From contig JAINUW010000763.1 in NCBI GenBank assembly GCA_020205615.1, positions 248,001 to 312,000 of the forward strand: 64,000 nucleotides of DNA, read 5' to 3'. The DNA comes from Panax quinquefolius. Lineage: Eukaryota > Streptophyta > Magnoliopsida > Apiales > Araliaceae. The notes below the pieces were generated by a model that ran no database searches, was not told the origin of the DNA, and was given only the letters and a program-made list of their open reading frames with translations. The position numbers and the translations under genes were made by a program. Of this stretch, positions 45,241 through 56,821 are shown in pieces (position 1 is the stretch's first letter; each line of letters begins with the position of its first letter).

Positions 45241-45265
45241 TTCTTGCTCTTAAAAATGTTGTCAT
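45241..45265 (-). mobile_element. Sliver of F interior between D1 and E
   Basis: TTCTTGCTCTTAAAAATGTT plus GTCAT aligns with 59823-59851 of the F2 interior. It shows that D1 and E landed 25 bp apart in the same F element. GTCAT (45261-45265) is E's left target-site copy. Confidence 0.75.
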
Positions 45266-48073
45266 TGTGACGCCCCCAAAATAGGTATACACAACACCCA
45301 TTCTGAGTCGCCAAATACATGGTACAGAAACAACTACAACTTTATTATTACAACAGTAAAACTGTGAGTTTGAATACAAATATTATCTTCTAGATAATAT
45401 CTATACTCAAATAAATCCTCATCACATTTATTGATACATCATTTTGCAAAAATGGTGAGGACTACTAAACAATCCTTTCTAAAACCTTCATTCCATACCC
45501 CGACTGCGTACTCGCTTATATTCTCGCCTCACGAGAAGAAAAATGGAACAACAAGGAAAAGGGTGAGCTCAACTAGCCCGGTGAAGAATATTATGACTAA
45601 GATAATATACAACAAATTATCGTTAGTCTTCAACAGGAAAAATCGATAGAATACAATAGACAACAAGTTTCGAGATCAATATTCGCAATGTGAAATAATA
45701 ATTCATAGAAGAGTTACGTAGAGAATGAAATCTACTATAATCTATGAATTTAACGATCCATCATCAATATTTTATCCCCAGTAACATCAATCAATATACA
45801 TCCGAATCAAATATTCATCTTTGCACTAGTGCCAAAGATATTCATCGATTGGTCATGTTCATTTAAACACTGTTCATCTTTGCTTTCTACAGCCAAAGAT
45901 ATTAATCAATCGGTCATGTTCATCTCAACACTGTTCATCTTTGCACTACTGTGCCAAAGATATTCTTCAGAAATCATTCATCTTTTGACTACAAAGCCAA
46001 AGATATTCAATAATATCATCATTTAAGACCGAGGATGATGAAAATATTTTTAAAGAAAGCGAATCCGATTGAAACAAAATGACAAGGATTAAGGATTAAG
46101 GATTCGTACTTGGTTTTATCCACGCCCAAAAATACCTCAAAAATAATCATAGTGGTGTAAAATTCAAGAATGATCAAAACATGGATACAATCGAGTTAGT
46201 ATCCGAATAGATGTTTTAGACTAAAAGAAGAAATTTTATTTTTTAATTGAATAGTACCGTAGTATCGTGAATAGTGTCAGAGTATCGTGAATAAGGTGCC
46301 GTATACGTGAATAGTAACTCCGACACCAAAAGATAGAAATTCCACAAAAACATCTTCACGCTTCATGAATAGTACTTGTGAATAGTAACTCGTGAATAGT
46401 AACTCATGAATAGTAACTCGTGAATAGTAACTCGTGAATAGTAACCCCGACATGAAAAAGTTCCAAATTTGATAAAAACTTCAGATCAACATTTCAGCAT
46501 AATGATATTGAAGAAATAATATCATTACGAAAAAAATAATATCCCTTACCTCGAAAGATCGACTTTAGCTAGAATAACTGTATATAGTCTTTGAAGGGAC
46601 TTACCTTTATCTAGCAATACTCAAAGTATACTCAAAATACTCACAAGAATACGCTCAAAATATCGAGAGAGAAATAGAGAGAAAACTTGGGTTTACGGTG
46701 TGATTTTCAATTCTAACCTAAGCACCCTATTTATAGGAAAATGCTTAGAACACCAAAGCGAAAATTTAATATAATATTAATATAATTATACAAATTTTCC
46801 TTAGCCCACCTTTTTTGGTCAAAACACCAGCCACACATGTTAATGATGTCCAAAAAAAAAATACAAAAACGTTTTTTCTTAACAAAAATAATTTAAACTC
46901 CCAAAATCAATTATTTGAAGACTTGAACTTCAATAATTCATAATAAATAGCCCTTTCATCAGAAAATTCGAATCTCATGAATTTTTATAGGAAATTCAAT
47001 TCTCTACAACTTTTGCAGAAGAAAGTTTTTCCAAATTCCAAACAAAAATCGAAAGAAATCCACAAAGCAAGCGATTTTACTGTGCTATAATCAAATTTCG
47101 ATCGATAATTGTGTCCACCAACACACAAAACATGTGTTAAACATTTAATGCCACAAAATACTCTTCCTCCTCATATACTCATATATCCCACATTCATTGT
47201 AAAAATATCACAGTTAATATATTATTAAAATAATATATTTAAATGAATTATTTTATCGAAAAAGATAAAATATTAATTTTCAACAATTGTCATTTTAAAA
47301 ATTTTCTCCATCTATATCCACATAAAATCAATATTTTCCTCATCATATAAATCAATAATTAATTATTCACAAATAATATTCTGAGAATCACAATATTGAC
47401 AACGAGCGGTTCAGGAAAGAGGGGCTTCCAATAAGAATTTCTTCTTCTTGGCAGCGCAATTAGATGACCAAACCTCTCCTTGACAGAACTTTCTAGACAT
47501 TGCCAATAATGTTATCTAATAATATTATTCAGATAATATGAATTATTGCTTCGATAATGAAAGATCTTGTGTAATGACAATTATTGAAACAACAACAATA
47601 TAAAATATCACACAGCAATTATTGAATCAATAAAATAAAATATTGAAGCAAAGAATTATCGTAACCATTATTGAGTAGTGCCTTCTTACGTAAGAATCAA
47701 TAATTGGTGCAATCTGGTGTCTTCTTGTTCAACAACGGCGTATTAGTGTGTTTTAACCAAGGGTATTCCAATGATTATTAATAACTACTACAGTTATTTA
47801 AAAACAACTTATATTTGTCGTTTTCTTCATCCAATCGCTTTCAGTTATGGGGCCCACACACATGGTCTTGGTCGTCGCACGAATATTCCCGACGATCACG
47901 AATATTCCACGACCAACGAATATTCCCCACAACAACAATGAATATTTTATAACCACTTGCTTATTTTGAAATATTTGCGTATTTAACCCTTAACTATCCA
48001 CATTAATCAAATCAACCCTTACTATTTCAAAATAAAGGAAATTCCTTTTTATTTAAAAATTTAGGGTCTTGCA
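45266..48073 (-). mobile_element. 3' LTR of Ty3 element E (minus strand)
   Basis: On the plus strand it runs from TGTGACGCCCCC to GGGTCTTGCA; on its own strand it starts TGCAAGACCC after polypurine AAGGAGGGAGG (48077-48087). TATA is at 46727-46735 and the donor near 46549. A 15-bp array (46373-46450) replaces the 60-bp minisatellite of A LTRs, and four diverged 42-bp units lie at 45820-46010. It is nearly the same length as the 5' LTR (52011-54833), with many small indels between them. Confidence 0.92.
46373..46450 (-). repeat. 15-bp array GTGAATAGTAACTC
   Basis: Five units in tandem. The same array is at 53108-53187 (E 5' LTR) and 62130-62330 (D2), always just downstream of the LTR splice-donor-like site. 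Confidence 0.85.
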
Positions 48074-48089
48074 ACCTCCCTCCTTATGA

Positions 48090-48950
48090 AATTTCGTCCT
48101 CGAAATTGACGCACGATACACAGTGTTTTGAAAAGGTGAGGATACCTCGCTTTCATTTTCGTTTCCAATTCCCGGTCATTTCTCTATAGCATGATTCCTC
48201 CACAAAACTTTAACTTGTGGTATAACCTTTCTTAGCGTAGGACATGCTCCTTCCTATCCAAAATCTTGACAGTACCTCCTCATACGTTAAGTCTTGGCTA
48301 TCTCGTCCGGTTCTAACTCGATAACGTGGTTCGGGTCTTTCACATATTTACGAAATACGGATATGTGAAACACATTATGAACACGAGACATACTCGGAGG
48401 TAACGCAAGTCTATAGGCTACATTTCCTACTCGGTCCAAGAATTTGAAATGGACCGATAAATCGTGGATTGAGCTTTCCTCTCTTCCCAAATCTTGTAAC
48501 TCCCTTCCATGGAGCAACTCGCAACAATACATGATCCCCTACACTAAATTCCACGTCCCTTTCGATGAAGATTCGCATAACTCTTTTGTCGATCTTGTCT
48601 TGGTTTGTATCGTTGTCGAATCATTAGTCATAACGTACTTAACTCGGGTCCCACCTCATCCCAACATATTGGAGAACGACATTTTTCGTCCATATAATGC
48701 TTGAATGGAACCATGCCTATATTTGTTTAATAACTATTGTTGTATGAGAATTCCACCGATGGCAAGTACTTATCCCAACTTCCTTTGAAATCTAGGACAC
48801 GGTGTTTTAATATATCTTCAAGAGTTTGAGTAGTCCTTTTCGATTGCCCATCCGTTTGAGGATGGTATGCCAAACCGAATCAGTAAATTCGTGCCCATAG
48901 CTTTCTACAAACTAACCCAAAATCATGAAGTGAATCTTGGGTCACGATCT
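48090..48950 (-). pseudogene. E integrase C-terminal region
   Basis: Minus-strand pieces: RDVEFSVGDHVLLRVAPWKG, FGKRGKLNPRFIGPFQIL, AYRLALPPSMSRVHNVFHIS, NHVIELEPDEI and VIPQVKVLWRNHAIE. The last piece is missing from A1 and A2, which makes E the reference for their deletions. Several frameshifts. It ends in MKARYP-like sequence just before the polypurine tract. Confidence 0.85.
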
Positions 48951-48954
48951 AAAA

Positions 48955-49440
48955 CTATGGATGGCGCATGCCATGCAATCTCACAATCGCATTTACGTAT
49001 ATACTGAGAAAGGCGTTCAAGGAATAAGTTTCTCGTATCGGTAAGAAATGAGTAGACTTGGTTAATCTATCAACAATAACCCAAATCGCATCTATGCCTT
49101 GAGAAACCTTGGGAAGATTAGTAACGAAATCCATAGTAATGTGTTCCCACTTCCATTCCGGAATCTCAAGTGGTTGCAACGGACCCTTAGGTACAAGATG
49201 CTCTCGCGCTTTACCGTTGGCAAGTTAAACACATCGAGATAAACTTTGCAATCTCTCTCTTCATATTGTTCCACCAAAATGTATGTCGAAGATCACGATA
49301 CATTTTAGTACTTCCAGGATGGATTGCAAATGGCGTATTGTGTGCCTCCATCATAATCTTGTACTTCAAATCAGAGTCGTTAGGAACACAAAGTCTAGAG
49401 TGGACTCGAAGTATCAATTCTCGCTTCCGGAATAGCTCCT
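48955..49440 (-). pseudogene. E integrase zinc-binding and core domains
   Basis: Minus strand: LKYKIMMEAHNTPFAIHPGSTKMYRDLRHTFWW with MCLTCQR is the HHCC zinc-binding domain. It is followed, after a frameshift, by PLEIPEWKWEHITMDFVTNL and IDAIWVIVDRLTKSTHFLPI, holding the first catalytic Asp (MDFV). The frame then breaks near 48955, before the second Asp and the Glu. Integrase inserts cDNA; this copy is dead. Confidence 0.9.
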
Positions 49441-49599
49441 TCTTGTACTTTCTTCTTCATACGCATCAACTCCGGGTCGGTGGCTTGAGCAACCTTAACT
49501 TTTTCTATTAAAGTTGGCTCTATGCGTATACTTGACATCATCGCACTCGTTCCCGCATATAATCTTCTACTCATCGTCCGCTACTACCACGTTCGCTTT

Positions 49600-50385
49600 T
49601 CGGGATGGCATAATCAGAACATGTGCTGAAATGAGTCTCCTCTTGAGTTCTTCGAAGCTCTTCCCACATTCCTTGCTCCATTCGAATTTTGTATCTCTAC
49701 GAGTCAGCTGCGTTAACGGAATAGCGATTCGAGAATATCCTTCAACGAATCTCCGATAATAACCAACTAAGCCTAGAAAGCTACGTCTTTCGATAATCGA
49801 CTTAGGTTGCTCTCAATCGTGACTCATATCCCAATCTTGGATAAGACGTCACAATGACACCTATCGCTTTACTATCGCATCGAATATGGCGCCCCCCTAC
49901 AGAGAGTTCGGCTTAGGTGAATTCCACAAAGGAAGTCACAAGATAAAGGCTCGGTACCAAATTCTATAGTTGAATTTTTAACTCACGAAGTTCAATAGGA
50001 GCCATTCGATATGAGATTTTAGAAATGAGTTTTGTCTTAGGGTTCAAAGTCGATACAAAACTTAATATCAAGCTTTGGGAGTAAGCCAAGAAATTCTTCA
50101 AAAAATACGTCGGGAAAAATCAATAACAACAGAATATTATTCAAATCGACGTGTCTTTATTCAAATCCATAACATGGACTAAGAAAATTTGACATCCGTA
50201 ATAATAAGCGAATGACTTCATGGCTTGATATGAAAATGTTTGACTACAATGGTTTGATTGCTTGAATTGAATAACGAGTTGCTTAGGAATATGAAAACTA
50301 ACAACCTTACGAAAATAATCAATTTCGGCATGATGAGTAGTTAACCTTAAAATCACATCAAAAACAAATATCTCTATAGAAATAA
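49600..50385 (-). pseudogene. E RT connection remnant, RT core missing
   Basis: 49620-49830 on the minus strand reads LVGYYRRFVEGYSRIAIPLT and EWSKECGKSFEELKRR, the end of RT. 50141-50356 reads HHAEIDYFRKVVSFHIPKQL and MKSFAYYYGCQIFLVHVMD, the protease-RT linker. DFPDVF follows near 50070. The RT palm with the YxDD box is absent between about 50040 and 49860, as is most of RNase H (49450-49600 keeps only a short linker). Confidence 0.8.
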
Positions 50386-50387
50386 GG

Positions 50388-50625
50388 TTAATGGTAATGT
50401 GATAGTGCCAACTGAATCAAGCAAGATTTATAAGCGGTGGATGTGATGAAAGTTTCTCCTAACGGAGTTTCCACCGATAGGTCAAAGTCTAATTTCTCCG
50501 TAGTCAAGTTCAAACGTTGAGCGCAAGCAAGAGAGATAAAAGAATGGGTGTAAGGCAGGTATCTAGTAAGGTATAAATTTCGCAAGAATTTATAATTAAC
50601 TAACTTAACGTGCTAACTTCGTTCG
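50388..50625 (-). pseudogene. E protease remnant
   Basis: HSFISLACAQRLNLTTEKLD followed by LSVETPLGETFITS matches the A2 protease (20312 onward). The DTG site upstream is corrupted (YLPYTHSF where A2 has LLDTGSTHYF). Confidence 0.85.
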
Positions 50626-50629
50626 GGTT

Positions 50630-51840
50630 CCTCGTATTTTGACCCGATCCACGACAAACGCTCTTCCCGAAATCGTTGACTTTGACTTTTCGGGGGACGA
50701 TCTTTTGAGTCACCAATCCCCCATCGAACTAGGTTTCGCTCATCTGCATAATCTCGAAAGCGATATGTCCTTCCTTTCCACAACTATAGCATACCTTAAA
50801 GCTGTTGTAGGCGGTTTGGTGATATGTCCTCTTTCCGCATTTGTAACATCTGACCGGTGGTCGTTCTCCTCCTTAAAACTAGTTTACTCGGGCGCCGACG
50901 TCTTCACATGGTCGTTGTTGAATCTCCTCTTTTAAAATCTCCTCCCGACTCGCTTCTTCTATTTTCATGGCCACGATTACCACCAGAGTGGTTACCGCCT
51001 TTCATTCGTATTCTTCTTTCTCCATTGGTTATCGTTATTCGATGGCGCTATCTTGAGTATGATCTGGTTATGGTCCCTCGGTTGAAGCGTACTTCGTTAT
51101 CTCGCTCTAACTGTTGAGCCCCATTGACAACATCTGAATAGAGAAAAATTTATGAGAAATGAGAATCGACGCGTATGTCGGGTTTCAAACCTCTCGAAAC
51201 ATCCGCGTCATCGTTCCTCATTCTCCACCAAATGAGGTGAAAACTGGATAACTCCGCGAACCGCCTCATCTTTGGGACACCGCCATGTTATTACGCTCTA
51301 GTCTAATAAACTCCACTTCCTTCATATAGACGAATACTTTCGAGGAAGTACTTGTCATTGAACTGCTTTCAAACGTCTCCGGCTGACATCTTTGAGTGCG
51401 GTTGGATGGTACGCTTCACGAATTCCCACCGATGTCTGCCTCGCCACGGAACATAAAGGTGGCGAATGGAACTTTCTGTTCCTCCGTGCATCCCAAGACA
51501 TCGAATATCTTGGTAATTTGTTTGACCACGTCTCGCCTTAATCGGATCCGGCTTTCCTGCACTGCGGTGGTCCCAACTCTTTGAAGCGCTGGTTTGTGAC
51601 CACTCGTGAATTGCTATCATTTCCTCCTCGTATTTTGAACACGAGTCTCCTCGCTCGATTTTGCATGAAGCGCAAAAAGCTTCTAAACATCCCTCGTTCA
51701 TCATCCGCTTTCATTGGTGTTGTTCACAGAGGAACATTGCCGACTGTTGCACGTTCTCCTCGTTGGTGAGTACAGCATCTCCACGGTCTCATTTACTCCT
51801 TTGTTAATATTCTCATCGACATTCTCAAATCATTGTCATA
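50630..51840 (-). pseudogene. E gag, heavily frameshifted
   Basis: Reading the minus strand across frames recovers KQITKIFDVLGCTEEQKVPF, FATFMFRGEADIGG, EVEFIRLERNNM and LISHKF, parallel to A2 gag. Zinc-knuckle remnants CYKCGK and CYSCGKEGHIA follow. There are at least ten frameshifts in 1.2 kb, more than in any other gag here and mostly next to CG-containing spots where A2 has ordinary sequence. Confidence 0.85.
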
Positions 51841-51996
51841 AAATAAGGGTTAATTAAGGAAATCAATATATCACATAATATCCTATATCTTGACCAACTA
51901 ACAAATAAGCTTAGGTAGGACACACTAGCGAAGGATTTACTCGTCTCTCCCTCCTAGTTCTATTCCCCGATCTCCGCCAGAGATCATATATCCTAA

Positions 51997-52007
51997 GCTC
52001 GATACCA
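51997..52007 (-). other. Primer-binding site of E
   Basis: On the minus strand TGGTATCGAGC, close to TGGTATCAGAGC with one base missing, three bases from the LTR end at 52011. Confidence 0.8.
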
Positions 52008-52010
52008 ACC

Positions 52011-54835
52011 TGTGGCGCCCCAAAATAGGTATACACAACACCCATTACGAGTGCCAAATACATGGTACGTAAACAACTACAACTTTATTATTACAATAGT
52101 AAAGCTGTGAGTTTGAATACAAATATTATCTTCTAGATAATATCTATACTCAAATAAATCCTCATCACATTTATTGATACATCATTTTGCAAAAATGGTG
52201 AGGACTACTAAACAATCCTTTCTAAAACCTTCATTCCATACCCCAGGCTAGTACTCGCTATATTCTCGCCTCACGAGAAGAAAAATGGAACAACAAGGAA
52301 AAGGGTGAGCTCAACTAGCCCGATAAAGAATATTATGACTAAGATAATATACAACAAATTATCGTTAGTCTTCAACAGGAAAAATCGATAGAATACAATA
52401 GACAACAAGTTTGAGATCAATATTCGCAATGGAAATAATAATTCATAGAAGAGTTACGTAGAGAATGAAATCTACTATAATCTATGAATTTAACGATCCA
52501 TCATCAATATTTTATCCTCAGTAACATCAATCAATATACATACGGAATCAAATATTCATCTTTGCACTACTGAGCCAAAGATATTCATCGATTGGTCATG
52601 TTCATTTAAACACTGTTCATCTTTGCACTACTGAAGCCAAAGATATTAATCAATCGGTCATGTTCATCTCAACACATTCATCTTTGCACTCTGAGGCCAA
52701 AGATATTCTTCAGAAATCATTCATCTTTGCACTATGGCCAAAGATATTCAATAATATCATCATTTAAGATCGAGGATGATGAAAAATATTTTTAAAGAAA
52801 CGAATCCAAATGAAACAAAATGACAAGGATTAAGGATTAAGGATTCGTACTTGGTTTTATCCACGCCCAAAAATACCTCAAAAATAATCATAGTGGTGTA
52901 AAATTCAAGAATGATCAAAAACATGGATACAATCGAGTTAGTATCCGAATAGATGTTTTAGACGACGAAAGAAGAAATTTTATTTTTCTATTGAATAGTA
53001 CCAGATATCGTGAATAGTCAGATATCGTGAATAGTCTTAGTGCCGATATCGTGAATAGTAACTCAGACACCAAAAGATAGAAATTCCACAAAAACATCTT
53101 CACGCTTCATGAATAGTACTCGTGAATAGTAACTCGTGAATAGTAACTCATGAATAGTAACTCGTGAATAGTAACTGTGAATAGTAACCCCGACATGAAA
53201 AAGTTCCAAATTTGATAAAACTTCAGATCAACATTTCAAAGATAATGATATTGAAGAAATAATATCATTACTGAAAAAAAATAATATCCCTTACCTCGAA
53301 AGATCGGTACTTACCAAAGCTAGAATCACTAGGGTATAGTCTTTGAAGGAACTTTGCTTTATCTAGCAATACTCAAAGTATACTCAAAATACTCACAAGA
53401 ATACGCTCAAAATATCGAGAGAGAAATAGAGAGAAAACTTCAGTTTCTGGTGTGATTTTCAATTCTAACCTAAGCACCCTATTTATAGGAAAATGCTTAG
53501 AACACCAAAGCAGAAAATTTAATATAATATTAATATAATTATACAAATTTTCCTTAGCCCACCTTTTGGTCAAAACACCAGCCACACATGTTAATGATGT
53601 TCAAAAAAAAATACAAAAAACGTTTTTCTTAACAAAAATAATTTAAACTCCCAAAAATCAATTATTTCGGAGCTTCGGAACTTCAATAATTCATAATAAA
53701 TAGCCCTTTCATCAGAAAATTCGAATCTCGCTGAATTTTTATAGGAAATTCAATTCTCTACAACTTTGCAGAAGAAAGTTTTTCCAAATTCCAAACAAAA
53801 ATCGAAAGAAATCCACAAGCGAGGCGATTTTCTGTGCTATAATCAAATTTAGGATTCGATAATTGTGTCCACCAACACACAAAACATGTGTTAAACATTT
53901 AATGCCACAAAAATACTCTTCCTCCTCATATACTCATATATCCCACATTCATTGTAAAAATATCATAGTTAATATATTATTAAAATAATATATTTAAATG
54001 AATTATTTTATCGAGAAAAGATAAAATATTAATTTTCAACAATTGTCATTTTAAAATTTTCTCCATCTATATCCACATAAAATCAATATTTTCCTCATCA
54101 TATAAATCAATAATTAATTATTCACAAATAATATTACGAGAATCACAATATTGACAACCAGTGTAGGTTCAGGAAAGAGGGCTTTCCAATAAGAATTTCT
54201 TCTTCTTGGCAAGCAATTAGATGACCAAACCTCTCCTTAGACGTAACTTTCTAGACATTGCCAATAATGTTATCTAATAATATTATTCGAGATAATATGA
54301 ATTATTGCTTCGATAATGAAAAGATACGTGTAATGACAATTATTGAAACAACAACAATATAAAATATCAACACAAAGAATTATTGAATCAATAAAATAAA
54401 ATCTTTGAGCGATAATTCACCGTAACCATTATTGAGTAGTGCCTTCTTACGTAAGAATCAATAATTGGTGCAATACCGTCTTACTCTCGTTCAACAACGC
54501 GTATTAGTGTGTTTTAACCACCCGGGTATTCCAACAAAGATAATAACTACTGTAGTTATTTAAAAACAACTTATATTTGTCATTTTCTTCATCCAATCGC
54601 TTTTAGTTATGGGGCCCCACATGGGCTGCTGCGAGTAAATGCACGAATATTCCCGAAATGACGAATATTCCACGACCAACGAATATTCCCGACAACAATG
54701 AATATTTTATAACCACTTGCTTATTTTGAAATATTTGCGTATTTAACCCTTAACTATCCACATTAATCAAATCAACCCTTACTATTTCAAAATAAAGGAA
54801 ATTCCTTTTTATTTAAAAATTTGAGGTCTTATAAT
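52011..54835 (-). mobile_element. 5' LTR of Ty3 element E (minus strand)
   Basis: Plus-strand ends are TGTGGCGCCCC and GAGGTCTTATA(AT). TATA is at 53479-53487, the 15-bp array at 53108-53187 and diverged 42-bp units at 52550-52750. The right flank ATCAT (54836-54840) and left flank GTCAT (45261-45265) form a target-site pair differing by one transition. The pre-insertion site is readable in F2 at 59846-59851. The exact right end is uncertain by 2 bp. Confidence 0.88.
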
Positions 54836-54840
54836 ATCAT

Positions 54841-55227
54841 ACTATTTCAGGCGGTTTACGGGTTACCTGTGAAATGCTTGGTCATGGTCAGTCAACCCAC
54901 TTTGACCATTAATAACTTATAATGTGGACATGGTATGACCATGATTCCACTTCCAGATTATAGTCCACATGGCATACTACAAGTCTATCACTTCTAACAC
55001 AACAAATCATTAATAGGTAGCAATCTATGGCCTCTGACATTTGCTTGTCAGGCCATAAATTAGGGTTCTAGACAGTTTTTCAAAACTTGATTTATAACCA
55101 CTTTGATGTTATGGATCTATGATATAACATCATAGGTCACCAAATAACATCTTATAACATATATTTAAACATCTAAAAACATAATCTTCCTTAACATGTA
55201 AGAACAAATAGGCTTAGGGTTTTATAC
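54841..55227 (-). mobile_element. Non-coding interior of F element
   Basis: Closely matches 59852-60228 (F2), including GCTTGGTCATGGTCAGTCAA and CAATCTATGGCCTCTGACAT. No coding pattern on either strand. It lies downstream of the truncated gag on the element's strand, where pol would be expected. Confidence 0.75.
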
Positions 55228-55440
55228 CTTCTTATTCAAGCTTTGATCATTGCTCTCCTCTACTGATTTTGATGTTTTAGGGGCTTGTTGTTCTCTTGCT
55301 CTTGCTCTTGCTGCTGGCGCTTTATTTTGCATAGCTTGCACTAACATGTCCACAAAATTCTACATCGGGTCTACTTGACCTCCTTCATTATTCACTGATT
55401 TCTCTTCTCTTTGATTTCGATTCTGTCGTCTAAGCGGCAT
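55228..55440 (-). pseudogene. F gag N-terminal segment
   Basis: Minus strand from ATG at 55440: MPLRRQNRNQREEKSVNNEG, homologous to the B1 gag start MPPRCQTRNQRAEEYINN. A TAG at 55362-55360 stands where CAG is likely. A RARARARAR stretch and SVEESNDQSLNKK follow. Gag similarity stops at an AAG/GTATAA donor-like point (55228), and F2 stops at the same point, so the truncation was inherited. No capsid domain follows. Confidence 0.75.
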
Positions 55441-55739
55441 TATCTGATTTAAATAAAAATCTTACATTAATTCTTTATCTCTACACAAATTCTTATTAAT
55501 AACATAAGAATTTAACACATATTTCTCATATAATCGCATATTTATTCAAATAGAACATAGTACTTTTAGTACTTAACACATACTGTTATAATCAGTCACT
55601 CTCACTTTTTGATAAATATCGAGATTAACAACACAACTTTACAAAAAATGTTACAATTACCACAACTTTACACAAAAAGTAGTAATTCTCCAAAATCATC
55701 TTAATATTCATATTGAAAATTAAGATTACATTCATACAA

Positions 55740-55788
<49 letters not shown>
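55740..55788. repeat. (CA)n(TA)n microsatellite
   Basis: CA run 55740-55766 and TA run to 55788. Directly after it, TTTACATATGCTCACACATC is tandemly duplicated (55807-55875, period about 39 bp). It lies in the ORF0-gag spacer of F. Confidence 0.95.
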
Positions 55789-55935
55789 CATATATACATA
55801 AATATATTTACATATGCTCACACATCGTTCTCGATATTAAAGATATTTACATATGCTCACACATCGTTCTCGATTTTACGATCTTTAATATTACACCTAA
55901 CTACTAAAAGGTATTATCTCTTATACTTAAGTTGT

Positions 55936-56613
55936 TTACAATCCACTCCCTTCTCCTGTCTTCTTCTTACTAGGGCACTTGTTAAATCCATGACCCATTC
56001 CTCCACATGAGAAATATCTTCTCTTTTTCGGCTTAGGACAATTTGGAGAAATATGTCCTTTCTTTCCACAATTAAAACATATATTCTTCCCCATCATACA
56101 CTCTCCCAAGTGACTCTTTCCACACTTGGCACAGACTTGCTTCTTCTTCGGATTTGAATTCCCTGAGTTATTATCACTGTCGTTGTCCCTCTTTCTCTTA
56201 TTGTTATCCTTCTTCCTCTTGATTGTACCCTTAGATGATCCACCACCTTCAGCCTTCATTCTTTCTACTTGTGTCTTCAGTTCGTTCCTCTCTTCGGTCA
56301 CCTCACGTAATGCTCTCTTTGTCTTCCACAACTCCTCTAAGAGAAATACTTTACTCCGGAGCTCCTGAACTTCTACAGATACTTGACCTATTTCTCCCAC
56401 TTTGGACTTAATTTCCAACTCCACCTTAGCTTCTTTAGAATCTACCTCCTCATCTTTATTTAGATACATTTTGGGATACTCATCATGATCACTCCCCAGA
56501 TTCACCATAGGTTCATCTTTTCCAATTGACTTGCTCTGTGCTAGCACCTCAACTATTGGCATTAGTACAATAGCTGCCAACATATCCGTACTTATTTCAT
56601 CTTCTCCTGACAT
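55936..56613 (-). CDS. ORF0: coiled-coil zinc-knuckle protein of element F
   Basis: Intact 225-codon ORF on the minus strand, starting MSGEDEISTDMLAAIVLM. An acidic stretch (residues 45-70), a Leu/Glu-rich probable coiled coil (about 70-120, ELRSKVFLLEELWKTKRALR) and a Lys/Asn-rich basic linker (120-158) lead to three zinc knuckles: C161-C164-H168-C172, C179-C182-H187-C192, and a third whose first Cys is Tyr200 (C203-H208-C213 remain). The knuckle series is laid out like the B1 gag C-terminus (33930-34105), so ORF0 may descend from a gag duplication. Position relative to the PBS (192 bp) is like that of B1 ORF0 (209 bp from PBS 2). A nucleic-acid-binding accessory role is inferred. Confidence 0.78.
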   Translation of the reverse strand: MSGEDEISTDMLAAIVLMPIVEVLAQSKSIGKDEPMVNLGSDHDEYPKMYLNKDEEVDSKEAKVELEIKSKVGEIGQVSVEVQELRSKVFLLEELWKTKRALREVTEERNELKTQVERMKAEGGGSSKGTIKRKKDNNKRKRDNDSDNNSGNSNPKKKQVCAKCGKSHLGECMMGKNICFNCGKKGHISPNCPKPKKRRYFSCGGMGHGFNKCPSKKKTGEGSGL

Positions 56614-56772
56614 CCTACAGTCAGTTTAAACAACTTCATTAGTACTCCACCAATACGAAATGAATACACACTATGTGTCCACAAATCTTTCTACTAATGT
56701 ACTTCGTCAATCCCTCACTTAGAACTCTAAATGAGTTTTCTCTATCTCATTTGTGGTTATAATCTTAGGGTT

Positions 56773-56785
56773 CCCCCCCCCCCCC
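56773..56785. repeat. C13 homopolymer
   Basis: Thirteen C residues between PBS and ORF0 of F. The exact length is likely unreliable in any sequencing data. Confidence 0.9.
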
Positions 56786-56805
56786 ACTTAAGGTTTATAA
56801 CCTAC

Positions 56806-56818
56806 AACTCGGATACCA
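56806..56818 (-). other. Primer-binding site of F
   Basis: Minus strand TGGTATCCGAGTT, one or two changes from TGGTATCAGAGC, three bases from the LTR end at 56822. Confidence 0.85.
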
Positions 56819-56821
56819 ACC

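Noticed and set aside
45261..45265. Perfect TSD for element E
   Set aside because: The flanks read GTCAT and ATCAT and the right LTR end is uncertain by 2 bp. It is reported only as a one-mismatch pair supported by the F2 empty site.
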